This document shows, piece after piece, positions 21,040-30,959 of a stretch of DNA of 64,000 nucleotides. The notes beneath the pieces are model-generated. The model saw nothing but the letters and a program-made list of their open reading frames with translations, was not told the DNA's origin and ran no database searches. This stretch comes from Theobroma cacao (taxonomy: Eukaryota; Streptophyta; Magnoliopsida; Malvales; Malvaceae), in the NCBI RefSeq assembly GCF_000208745.1, contig NC_030855.1, positions 16,599,485 to 16,663,484 on the forward strand, in the 5' to 3' direction. Made by a program: the position numbers and the translations under genes. Each line of letters opens with the position of its first letter. Position 1 is the first letter of the stretch.

Positions 21040-24027
21040 TTATCCTTCATATTGGACAGTTGTTACGTGTGTGATCGGTTGTCTACAACTTGAACATGCT
21101 TTGGGTCGACGCACTCGTGGAGGCGTCAATTGACTTGGAGATGGTGTCGGATTTGTGGATGGAACTGCAAATGGGGATGGGCAATTCTGTCTGTTATGCT
21201 CGTACTTCTTGTATTGTGAACATCTCCGTGCTCGACTGCTTTCACCAGCAGATGAAATCCTTCTCCTCTTAGGTCTTCCCGCTTGGCCTTGCCAAAGTGG
21301 TGGCAAGACAACAATTTATTTCACATGAGGGGGGATGTCCCACTCACTAGGATGCCCTATCGACCGAATGGATCCCGAATAACCTTTCACCAAAACGGTT
21401 ATCTTGTAGTAGTCAGCGCAAAATTCAATGGCTTCATGTTTGCATTTACTGAAAAATACAATAAACTCAATCTTCAAGCACAATGTAAATGCTATGTCAA
21501 TTAGGGTTCAAATAAGAAATAAAGATATTCTGACCTTATTGCTGCAATGGCATGGCTGCATGTTAGTAAATCTGTTTGGAACTCACAACATGAACACGTC
21601 TTCTTGGACAGGTTTACAAGTCCGTCCATCTTCCTGTCTTTAACTTCGAATTCCACTCGATTGATAGGCTTAACTATAAAGCGATGTGCATCATTGAACC
21701 GTTTGCTCAACTGCTTGGCAACCCAAGGGCTGAGGGGCATGGTCACCTTAACGACCTCATCGTACCGATCATGTAACCAACGCTGGAACATGTCTTTGAT
21801 AAATTCCTTCAAAATAGTGATTGTCATTTGTCTTGCATGCTTCAAGCATGAGTTAACACATTCCACAATGTTGGATGTCATCATTTGGTATCGCCTTGCC
21901 AGTGAACAAGCATGTGCCCATCTCTCAAGCCCTATTCTCATAAGGTCAACGTGGACTCCCGCGTGAATTTGCTTGAGCTGGTGCATATGTCTGTTGAAAT
22001 CGGAAACCTTATAGCAATCTCGAGCAAAGGTGAAAATCATACAAACGTTGTCGCGCTTGAACTTGTTTTTAAAGTTTTTTTTTCAAGTGGCAACCGCATA
22101 AACCGTGGTGCGCTTTTAGGTATACATTTTGGATTGCTTTCTTAATGCCGAGATGCTGATCAGAAATGAACATAATGTTTTCAGGACAACCAACCGCATC
22201 ACGTAGCTTTCTAAAAAACCACGTCCACGAGTCTTCGTCCTCAACATGGCCGATGCCAAACGCAACTGGATATACACACTCGTTCGCATCTTTGTATACA
22301 GCGACAAACAGAACACTCTTGAACCTGCCTTTCAGATGTGTCACATCAATTGTAACCGTAGGATGCATTACATCCCTAAACCCCTAAATACAAGCCCCAT
22401 ATGACCAAAAACAATATTTGAATCTTTCTGCCTCATCAGTAGCCATTGCAGTCACTGTGTCAGGATTGTTTTGTTCCAACATATAAAAATACGAGAGTAG
22501 TAATTGAAATGACTCATCCTAAGGATCGAAAACAAGCCTCTCCGCATACTCCTTCGCTTGCCAAACCTTACCATACAAGCATTCCAAACCCCACTGAACC
22601 CCCATCTCACAAATTATGTCCTTAGGGCTCAATGCTACTCCATTAGCCCAAAGCTTGTGTGACATAAGTTCACCCATTATCTTCGCACTCATAGTTGGAA
22701 ATCACCCTTGCAAACCATCAACAGTATAGGTGTGTTCTTTGTGGAATGTCCGAACTTGCCAATATTCTCCTCTGTTAGGTAACTTCATTGCAGACACACT
22801 GAACTTTCATGTCTTGTCTTTGCAACCAACCTTATAACGACCTTTACATGACCTTTTTACTTTTATCGCAAACTTTTCTTTTATAACCAACATGTTGAAA
22901 GCTCGTTTCAACTCGGCCTTCGACGAAAACATTCTTCTTTTGTATAAGTGATCATCGGCACATGTCGACTCCTCAGTGGTAATTGTTTAGAAAGAGAACC
23001 TTTCTGCACTTGCAATTAGCCACGTACGAGATATCTCTACATTATCCCTTTCCTAATAACTATCATCGAGCAATGTATCAAGGGAACGAATCCCGTTCTC
23101 ACCAGCGATGGGGTTATTGTATATGGCGTCGTCACACTGAACATCTCCTACATCAACACGTCCAACAGGTTCCGTTTCGCCTTTAACATTATTGCAAATT
23201 GGAATGTCACTATCATAAAGTCAGTCATCGTCTGAACTGTCATCATGCCATTGTTCAAGCCTATCATCTGAATTGTCATTAAATCTATCTTCATCGGCAG
23301 CGAACCAATCCTCATTTCCCTCATCAAATGCAGTATTATCCTCTAATGTCGCAGTGTCACCCTCCAACCTCACATTGTTATCCTCAAGTGTCGTATTCTC
23401 ATTTGATAATGGCATTACACACTCTGCAGTTTCACCCGATCGTTGCATTTGTTGGATAGAAGCAAGTAATTGGTTTGATGCACATCTTGATCGAAATTGT
23501 GCAGCCAACTATTCTGTGAATGTCATCTGTCTACCGAGCTGCACAAACTCTTGTGCATACCTCAATTGCCATTGTTGTGGGTTACGAACCAAATGCTGTG
23601 GTATATGTGAAGCATTGTAAATCTCATTTTGATTGAGCTGATTACCATGTTGTTCAACTTCTTCATGTGACATAACATTTGTTTGGCATCCCTTAATGCT
23701 AACATACACAGTCGGAACATTCCTCTGTTCTAGTAGAATTAATGCAACATCCTCATCGTCCTTGATAATTGGCCGTAATAGCTCTCCGGGTGTACTGATC
23801 AATGCATGTAACTCAATCTTGTCAATTTCTGAGTTTACCCTAACAACATCTTCAACCAGCTTCATCAAGCCCACAAACGACAAATCACTCCTAACCCCCC
23901 GCATTCGTGACTCACCACCCTTGTAAATGCAATCCACCCACTGACCATCGTGTCTTATCACAAGTCGCACAATTGGAACCCCACTGAAATTTTGAAAAAA
24001 TAAAATTTTGTCAATCATTTTACACAA
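21040..24027 (-). pseudogene. MULE (MURA-type) transposase, broken
   Basis: Reads leftwards. A splice acceptor at about 23,987 opens an N-terminal exon (GVPIVRLVIRHDGQWVDCIY), followed by an acidic stretch (about 23,230-23,330) and the MuDR DNA-binding region (RRMFSSKAELKRAFNMLVIK, CKGRYKVGCKDK, WQVRTFHKEHTYTV). The MULE catalytic core follows: TIDVTHLKGRFKSVLFVAVY, GHVEDEDSWTWFF and MFISDQHLGIKKAIQNVY, with both Asp landmarks present. Next come a SWIM-type CSCCEF...LTCSH motif and a C-terminal zinc knuckle, CSQYKKYEHNRQNCP, in which the second Cys is Tyr. At least seven in-frame stops (for example 23,509, and before KFSV, FPTM, DESF and GFRDV) and a frameshift near 22,050-22,070 break it. 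Intact relatives cut and paste the element; this copy cannot. Its 3' end faces the ULP1-like gene across array C. Confidence 0.85.
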
Positions 24028-24063
24028 TACATGCCATGTTCAAAAATTTGTCAGTCATGTTGT

Positions 24064-24400
24064 TACACGTCATGCATATAACGTAAAATGTAGTAACACG
24101 CCATACATATAACATAAAAATATTGTAACACGCCATGCATATAGCGTAAAATGTGATAACATGCCATGCATATGGCATAAAATGTGGTAACACGCCATGC
24201 ATATAGCGTAAAATGTGGTAACATGCCATGCATATGACGTAAAATATGGTAACACGCCATCCATATAACGTAAAATGTTATAACACGCCATGCATATAAC
24301 GTAAAATGTTGTAACATACCATGCATATAACGTACAATGTTGTAACATGCCATGCATATAACGTAAATTATTGTAACATGCCATGCATATAACCAATGTC
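24064..24400 (-). repeat. Tandem array D, 31-bp units
   Basis: CATGCAT (with variants) recurs at 24,071, 24,102, 24,134, 24,165, 24,196, 24,227, 24,258, 24,289, 24,320, 24,351 and 24,382, so eleven units at 31 bases (one 32). Plus-strand units read GTAACACGCCATGCATATAAC. On the minus strand, the coding strand of the transposase, this is the same unit and orientation as array B' has relative to the ULP1-like gene. A lone opposite-oriented unit lies at about 24,437-24,457. The array ends some 80 bases upstream of the transposase's first coding exon. Confidence 0.95.
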
Positions 24401-24879
24401 GTGACACGTTAAAATAATGCTAACACATGTTATAGATGCATGGCGTGTAACAACTCTGGGCAATGTTTCTAATCCATGTTCTAATTTACACCAAATGTTT
24501 CAGAAATTTAAGTGTGTTGCAGCAATAAACCCAATAACAAGTACATTGATGTCATCTCTGCTATAGGGTCTGTTAATCTACGACAATATGGCCAGATGCC
24601 CAGAGATAGACCACAAAGCGATGACGATGGTGCTTAACAGAGAGTTGACAAAGCTCATACAGTTTAGAGATTTGAGAGAGCTAACGACGATGGTGCTCAA
24701 CAGAGAGTTGGCAGAGTTGAGACAGTTCAGAGAGTTGAGAAAGAAAGATAACCAAGCTCAAACAGCTGAGCATTTATTTTTTTCTATTTTCTCTCTGGCA
24801 GGAAGGAGATAGCTCAAACAATTGAGCATTTATTTGAAAGATGTTTTTAAGGGCATTTTGGTCTACTCATGCTTCTTTT
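24401..24879. other. MULE right subterminal region / transposase leader
   Basis: Would contain the promoter and 5' leader of the minus-strand transposase. It holds a 63-bp direct repeat (separate entry) and two copies of AGCTCAAACA(G/A)(C/T)TGAGCAT (about 24,757 and 24,812). No clear TATA box was assigned. Confidence 0.4.
24623..24750 (-). repeat. 63-bp direct repeat in the MULE right end
   Basis: GACGATGGTGCT(T/C)AACAGAG starts at 24,623 and 24,686, followed by diverged AGTTGAGAGAG-type sequence. The region is purine-rich on the plus strand, so it is CT-rich on the transposase coding strand, as plant 5' leaders often are. Confidence 0.6.
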
Positions 24880-24929
24880 TGGCTAGAAACAGATAACTTT
24901 ATATGGATGGTTATTTCTGAAATCACCTT
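24880..24929 (-). repeat. Right terminal inverted repeat of the MULE
   Basis: Reverse complement aligns with 12,631-12,680 (about 75 percent). It starts AAGGTGATTTCAGAAATAAC in outward-to-inward direction. The exact last base is uncertain because no target duplication was found. Confidence 0.5.
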
Positions 24930-27741
24930 ATCACGAGGTCTTTTTCTCACAATTTCCTCCAAAAACAAAGTTTCAGCTATACTTTGCCCACGAAGAAATG
25001 GTAATAAAAGGCAAAACAACGACAACTCTTTCTTCACGGAACAAGCAATCCCCTAAGAGAAAAGCCACCCTTGAACAAGACGAAAGTATTGACTATACCC
25101 TATCAAACTTTATGATCATATCAATCAACAAAATAACTTTTAAGACACTGCCATCCAAAGCATCCAACGATATGTATCTAAGATGTTATGTATACCGGCA
25201 TGCTCTTGTAGAAGTGTAATTTTCTAATTGTGATAAGTTCTCAAAATTTGAATAAAATGCCATTTGCTTTAAGATTACTTTAAAGTATAAGTACAAGTTT
25301 TTTCCAGATTAGATAACAGATGGCATGCAAAAGTATTACACCTTTGCTAATGGTAGGCCTACATGTGAACTGACTTTTGGTCAAAAGAAAGGTGCTCTAA
25401 TTTTTTTTTCTTTGATAGAAGGAAGGTGCTGTAATTTAGTAAGTTCAATCCAACACAGAAAGCACATAGCATTATTGAAGCACTGTTTGATTATTATCAC
25501 TCCATTAATTGCTGTTCGCAACACATTGGAAGTTGGAACTATATCTTTTTATTTCCAAAAAACTTGTAAGCACTTGCACCAAGATGCCTCAAAGTCAAGT
25601 GGAGTAAAGCAGCTTATCTTATGCTAATGTAAGGGCCAAGAACTAGATAACCCTAATTCACAAGCCTTAAAAACATGTTAGTTTCTTGTCTGTTCTAATC
25701 ATCCATTATCATATGCTGTCCAGTGCAGAAAGGATTGCTGAAGCATAGAATTGTGGGGGACAAGCATATTTGCTTGAGCCACCAGCTATATAAATATATA
25801 TCCTTCAATGCAAGTCAACTGTAACTATATTTTTGCAGCCTTACACCTTGGCTTCATAAAGCAAAATCCCTCCTCTTTGACCACATTAGGAACAGATATT
25901 GTTGCCTTCCTCATTGCTTTCACATCACCCTAACGCGATACGTAACCAAAATGTACTCAATTATGACCATGATCAGCTTCTTCTTCGGTTCTCTGCCAAT
26001 TTAGTTCAGCTTCTGCATTTCACTATGTGAGGCTCAGCTTTATTTTAATGTCAACGTGTTTCCATACATTATCTTCCCACAAATTATTTGTAGCACTGAT
26101 CAGGACATGAATAACAGTTGACACGACACATGCGCAATGAACCAAAATTAGATCAATACTATAATTCATGATTCATATTCAGTACCACTAAACAACCAAG
26201 TTGCTCTACGTTGTCCTTCTATTGATTCGACTTTCAATTAGATTGACTATTGGTCAAATTGGAACCAACCAGTTTGTAACCAAAAGTAAGACAAGCAGAC
26301 TGGTATCGTTAGCAATCTTCTTTTGTTTTTTATATAAAATGTGCACGGTTATAATAAATGTTATGCCTTTCTCTGATGTTTCCTTCTCTAGCAAAAGCAA
26401 AGCACTTATAGTCAAATGCATACCGCTGCAGGGTAATTCAGGACTACTTCACGATATCCAATTGTTAAGAGTTAGGTTCTTGGAGACTTCTTCCTTTGCT
26501 ATTGTTATGGTGACATGATTTTCAAAAGATCACTCCTCGTGGTTGCTTTTAGCAAAATTCAATATTGGCTGGTTAGTAATTTGATTATTAAGATTGACAA
26601 CTTCACAGATATTTGTGTAAGACCAGCGTGCAATTAAGATTCATTGGTAGGAGAAAAACTACAACCAGACATCATGATGAATACACATTGAATAAGAATT
26701 CTAGCAGTATATTATATTAAGGTTAATATTTCATTTTGATTTTGTGTTAGTTTATGTAAAAATAGCGTCAACCCATATCAAGAGTGAAGCGCTGCCTTGA
26801 TGGTCAAAAAGTTGCTATTGCATGAAAGGAAATAAAAGAGATTAAAAAGGATGTAATTGTCTGCCTTGAAACACCATACACAAGCAATGGCTTTGTAGAG
26901 TAGATAGGCAAAAAGTAGAGAAGGAAAAAGCTAGAAAAAGGGTTAGGCTAGAATCTTTTTCTATTTGGAGCAAAAGCTAGCATCGATTAGACGGTCTGGA
27001 TTGAGTGCGCATTCTTGTTTGAAGGGAAGCTAAAAGTGGAACTTGGATATTCCCATATTCCTCTACAAGAAGCGATTATCAACCTGAAAATTGTCACATT
27101 AATCTTATTTAATTAATTCTGCTAGGGCCAGGGGCCATGCTACAAAACTTGAACCAACAAGCCAAAAGTCACAATAGTGATAATATTGACCTAACTCTCC
27201 CTACTTATAAACTTTATTTCGGGGAGCCTCTGCTTCTATATGTATATATAGCTTCCCCAGGACCCTCCTGAAAGGACAGCTTGCAGTTTAAGCAGCTGCA
27301 TTTGGGCGGTAGATGGCCCTTTCCAACTTTACAAATTTCTCAACACTCAATGTATACTTCTCTTTCTACCAACATACATAGATACTCTTACTTTAACTCG
27401 GTAATCTCTTTGTTTCTGTGTCAAAAGTGAGAAACAAAGAAAGGGAAAGAAGAAGGATTTATAATTGATGGCAAATCCTTTTTAGAGTAACCTAACCTTT
27501 GGGAATTAATCAATGTCAAAGGACATATCATTAGAAAGATTTCAAACAAATACTCCTTTTTGTAAGGCAGTGGGGTTGGAATGTTACCTGTTCTTCTTTA
27601 CATCTTTTTTGGGCAAGGCATTAGCCACAACACTACAAAAATATAGAACACCATTTCTATTTCCTAAAGTTTGTTTCCCAAAATTTCCCAATTAAAAAGT
27701 TAATAATGTGCTTAAATCTATCGATTGAAGGCAGTAAAAGT

Positions 27742-27880
27742 TAATATGAGATTTATATTAAGTTAATTATGTTTGATAAATAACAAACTTTCATAAAAGT
27801 ATAATAATAAACTTATACTTAAATATGAGATTTATAATAAGTTAATGATGTTTAATAAATAACTTACTTTCATAAAAATA
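27742..27880 (+). repeat. 79-bp imperfect tandem duplication
   Basis: ATGAGATTTATA(T/A)TAAGTTA starts at 27,746 and again at 27,825; the copies stay alignable through TTCATAAAA(G/A)TA with about ten differences over 60 bases. Confidence 0.75.
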
Positions 27881-28730
27881 AGTAAATAATTTGAAAATAT
27901 GAACATACCATGGGGTTAAAATTAACTAATTTGAAAAATCACGTCAAATAATCGATAGTTTTTACGGTTCAGTGATCAAAACATTAGCTTTTATAAATAT
28001 TAGTGGTCAAAACATAATTTTTCAAAATTGAGTGATTAAAATAAATTTTATTTAAAAATTTAAGTGAATAAATGAGTATTTTATTTTATTATAAAAATAT
28101 GTATATCTTCGATGGAATAATGTCAAGCTCATATAAAATCGGTTGCCAACTAAGCCAAGGAAAATGTAGTTGCAGCTGAGAGAAAATTTTACATAAACCC
28201 TTCGTTCCGTTCTAAATGAATGCGAAAATTATTGAATAATAGTTTGTCTTTTCTTGGTGATACAAAACACAATGATCTAATTTAACATGTAATAATTAAT
28301 AATTGTTAACCAAACATAATAAGTCTGTATCACGGGTAATGAAACCATTCCGCTAATTAAATCATCGTCATGATCTTCAACATAATTCTAAAGGCTATCT
28401 TATACCATCTTCAAGCCTCGAATCTTGATAATACCGAAAAAAATGCAAAGTGTTTCAGAGGGAGAAAAACTTTAGGCTGCATTTTAATTAAAAAAAAAAG
28501 AAGAAGAAGAAGGATAATATTGATTATGCATGCTAATCCAATTGTGTTAGGATTTCATGTATAAACGTATGCTCAATTTACATAGAATCATTTTTGTTTA
28601 TACTTTTTAGACAAATTAAATCTAAAATAATTTTAGTAAATAGTTGATTTTGGTCACTACCCAATTCTCTTTAAAATTGTTTTAAAGAGATAGCAGTAAA
28701 GCAATTTGGAATAATTGGCAAAGTTCACGA

Positions 28731-28865
28731 GTTATTTTCATCTTAAGATGTTTTGGAGAATTTGATTGAGTAGCTCAAATATAGAGATAGTTAAGAGGTT
28801 ATTTTCATCTTAAGATGTTTCAGAGAATTTGATTTGATAACTCAGATATGGAGATAGTTAAGAAG
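28731..28865 (+). repeat. 67-bp imperfect tandem duplication
   Basis: GTTATTTTCATCTTAAGATG starts at 28,731 and again at 28,798; both copies end with GAGATAGTTAAGA. About eight differences separate them. Confidence 0.85.
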
Positions 28866-29526
28866 TCTTCCTCTTAATCTTTTTCTAAAGTACGAGTGTT
28901 TTCTCCTCTTATCTTGTTCTCTTGTATTTATTTACATATACATTTTTCTCTTATACCTGTTCACGTAGCTTTTTTCTTTCTTAACTTATCTTGTATAGCT
29001 TTTCACATATACTTCTTCTTTATTACCTTCTATTTAAGAACAAATCTTATTACACACAATCACTTCAACAATTACATAATGAGTTTTTAACCATTACTCA
29101 TTATATGCAATAAAATCATCATTTTAATATCCTCATAATGGATTATAGTAACGATTACTCTACATAATAATGTCATTCATTGCACACATTAAAATCTATT
29201 CTTGAGTGACTGCCACTTCACAATTCATTTGGGGAGCTTCACTTTTCCAGAGCTATAACATTTTCACCTAAAGCTTCTCTCTTTAACTTCTCTCTTGAAC
29301 ACTTCTACTTAGTGCTTTTCAGCTTCACTCTATCACTCGTATATTCTTTATCTTACTCTACTACTTCGACTATACAGTTATTCTACCACTTGCTTATTCT
29401 TTACCTATTCTAAATCTTACCCTACTACTTTGGCAATATAGTTATTCTATCGCTTGCCTATTCTTTACTTATCCTCAATTATTGCTCTACTATTTATCTA
29501 TTCACTTCCACTTACCATAACACTCA

Positions 29527-30345
29527 AAGTATGTTTGGTTTACAAAATGGAATAAGGTGGGAATAGAATAATCAATACCGAGAGAATGAAATAAAGAAGA
29601 AATAGTTATTATATAATTTAATTTATAAGAATGGAATAGGACAGAAATTGCTATTATGACTTGTTTTAATGCTTGGTTGACAAGAATAGTTTTAGGAATA
29701 ACCAATGAATAAGTAATAAATGATAAAAATATCTTTTATTATAATATATAATTATTTTATTTTTATTTTTAAAATATTAATAATTTATAATTAAAATTTT
29801 TACTTGATGTAGTGCGTTTTGTAATCGAATTTGGCCACTAAAGTGCCAGATCGGCTTTTCCCACGACTGAATCCAGCTAGGGAGTGTTAGATCGACACTT
29901 CTTACAGCCAAATATGGTAAGGCAATGCCAATAAGCATTTCTTGCAATCGATATGGTGCCATTGCCGCCCTTTGTTGAAGAACTTTAGAGAGAAGGAAAA
30001 AGGTGAAAGATGGGTAGAAAGAGAAAGAAAATCTATGTTATGACAATAATTTTTAAATATATTTAAGAGTAATTTTATCCAATAAAATTTTTGACCTATT
30101 CTCCATCTTTGGAATAGCTATTATTGAGGTTCTCTTGGTAATGATAGTCATTTATGAGGAATGGCAATTCCTGTGAAGCAAACAAGTTATTAGAGGAGAT
30201 TAATTAGAAATAAGAGAATGACTATTCTATTCCCAATCAAGTACTTATAGTAACTACTCCAATCTTCTTCTTCACAAACAAGTTATTAGAGGAGATTAAT
30301 TAGAAATAGGAGAATGGCTATTCTATTTCCAACCAAGCGCTCAGA
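29527..30345. mobile_element. MITE-like non-autonomous element with internal duplication
   Basis: Ends are roughly inverted: GTTTGGTTTACAAAATGGAA at the left and, on the complement of the right end, GCTTGGTTGGAAATAGAATA. Both sides are rich in GGAATAG / CTATTCC. There is no coding capacity. Near the right end, a 96-bp segment is duplicated (AACAAGTTATTAGAGGAG at 30,181 and 30,277). Superfamily is not determined. Confidence 0.4.
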
Positions 30346-30863
30346 GTGACTACTCCAATCTTCTTCTATATCTCTTCCGGTACATCCTTTTTTACTTGTT
30401 TACCATGTTGTCTCTCCCTTTCACAAAGAACCCCATTACAAGTTCTTACAACAATAAAAATCTTCTGATATATCTACCAATCACATGGTTAAATATATTG
30501 GCAAAAAATTCTTCCATGAAAACAAATGGCACCAAGCCTATCTTTAATGCTGGAATATAAAACCCAAAAACCGTTCACAAAAAAAAATGAATACATAAAC
30601 CCAAAAAACATTAATTAGAAAGGAGAAGAAAAAAAGAATCGAGAGTCATAAATAGAGTCTAAAGTAGTGTAATTACACAGAAACAAATGGAAAAGTGCTG
30701 ACTGGGGCCCATCAAAAATACTTACTCCACATTCAGTTTAGAGGCATTAATTCCCATGGCAGTGAAACCCCAAAAAAGATGAAGACCAATCTACTCCATT
30801 CAACCAAATACAAACAACTGCCCAATAACTACCGTCTGACAGGTACCCTGCCCTTTTCTCTCC
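30346..30863. other. Upstream region of the sulfate transporter gene
   Basis: AT-rich promoter region. Apart from the TATA box at 30,864, no site is assigned. Confidence 0.5.
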
Positions 30864-30871
30864 TCTATAAA
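30864..30871 (+). promoter_or_regulatory. TATA box of the sulfate transporter gene
   Basis: CTATAAAT preceded by CT-rich sequence, 96 bases before the ATG, leaving a leader of about 65 bases. Confidence 0.6.
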
Positions 30872-30959
30872 TCCAAAGCCACTCTACACTTTTGTTCTTC
30901 ACCAAAAAATAAGAGCTTGGTTTTTCTTCTACTCTGCTAAAACTAAAAGAAAAAAAGAA

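Larger units (their letters stand above)
12631..24929. mobile_element. Large decayed Mutator-like element (MULE) with ULP1 and transposase genes
   Basis: The element is defined by three things. First, it contains a MURA-type transposase (minus) and a DUF1985/ULP1 protease gene (plus), tail to tail; plant MULEs carrying a ULP1-like second gene are known (Kaonashi-type). Second, 12,631-12,680 and the complement of 24,880-24,929 align at roughly 75 percent identity, as divergent terminal inverted repeats. Third, five tandem arrays with a shared core lie inside. No 9-11 bp target duplication could be identified, so the ends may be off by some tens of bases. Both genes carry stops and frameshifts, so the copy is not autonomous. 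Length is about 12.3 kb, long for a MULE; part of that is array growth. Confidence 0.75.
24930..29526. other. Intergenic, no gene recognised
   Basis: AT-rich DNA with chance open frames. TATA-like sites occur near 25,787 (CTATATAAATAT) and 27,240 (TGTATATATAGC); the second is followed by a leader-like CT-rich stretch but no readable gene. Small duplications near 27,746 and 28,731 are listed separately. From 29,340 to 29,480 a TATTCTTTA(T/C)CTTA / CTACTACTT motif repeats loosely two to three times. Confidence 0.5.

Noticed and set aside
24063..24407. Overlapping minus-strand frames translating to ICMACYHILRYMHG-like repeats
   Set aside because: Array D has a 31-bp unit without TAA, TAG or TGA on that strand, so all three frames stay open; this is an artefact of the repeat.
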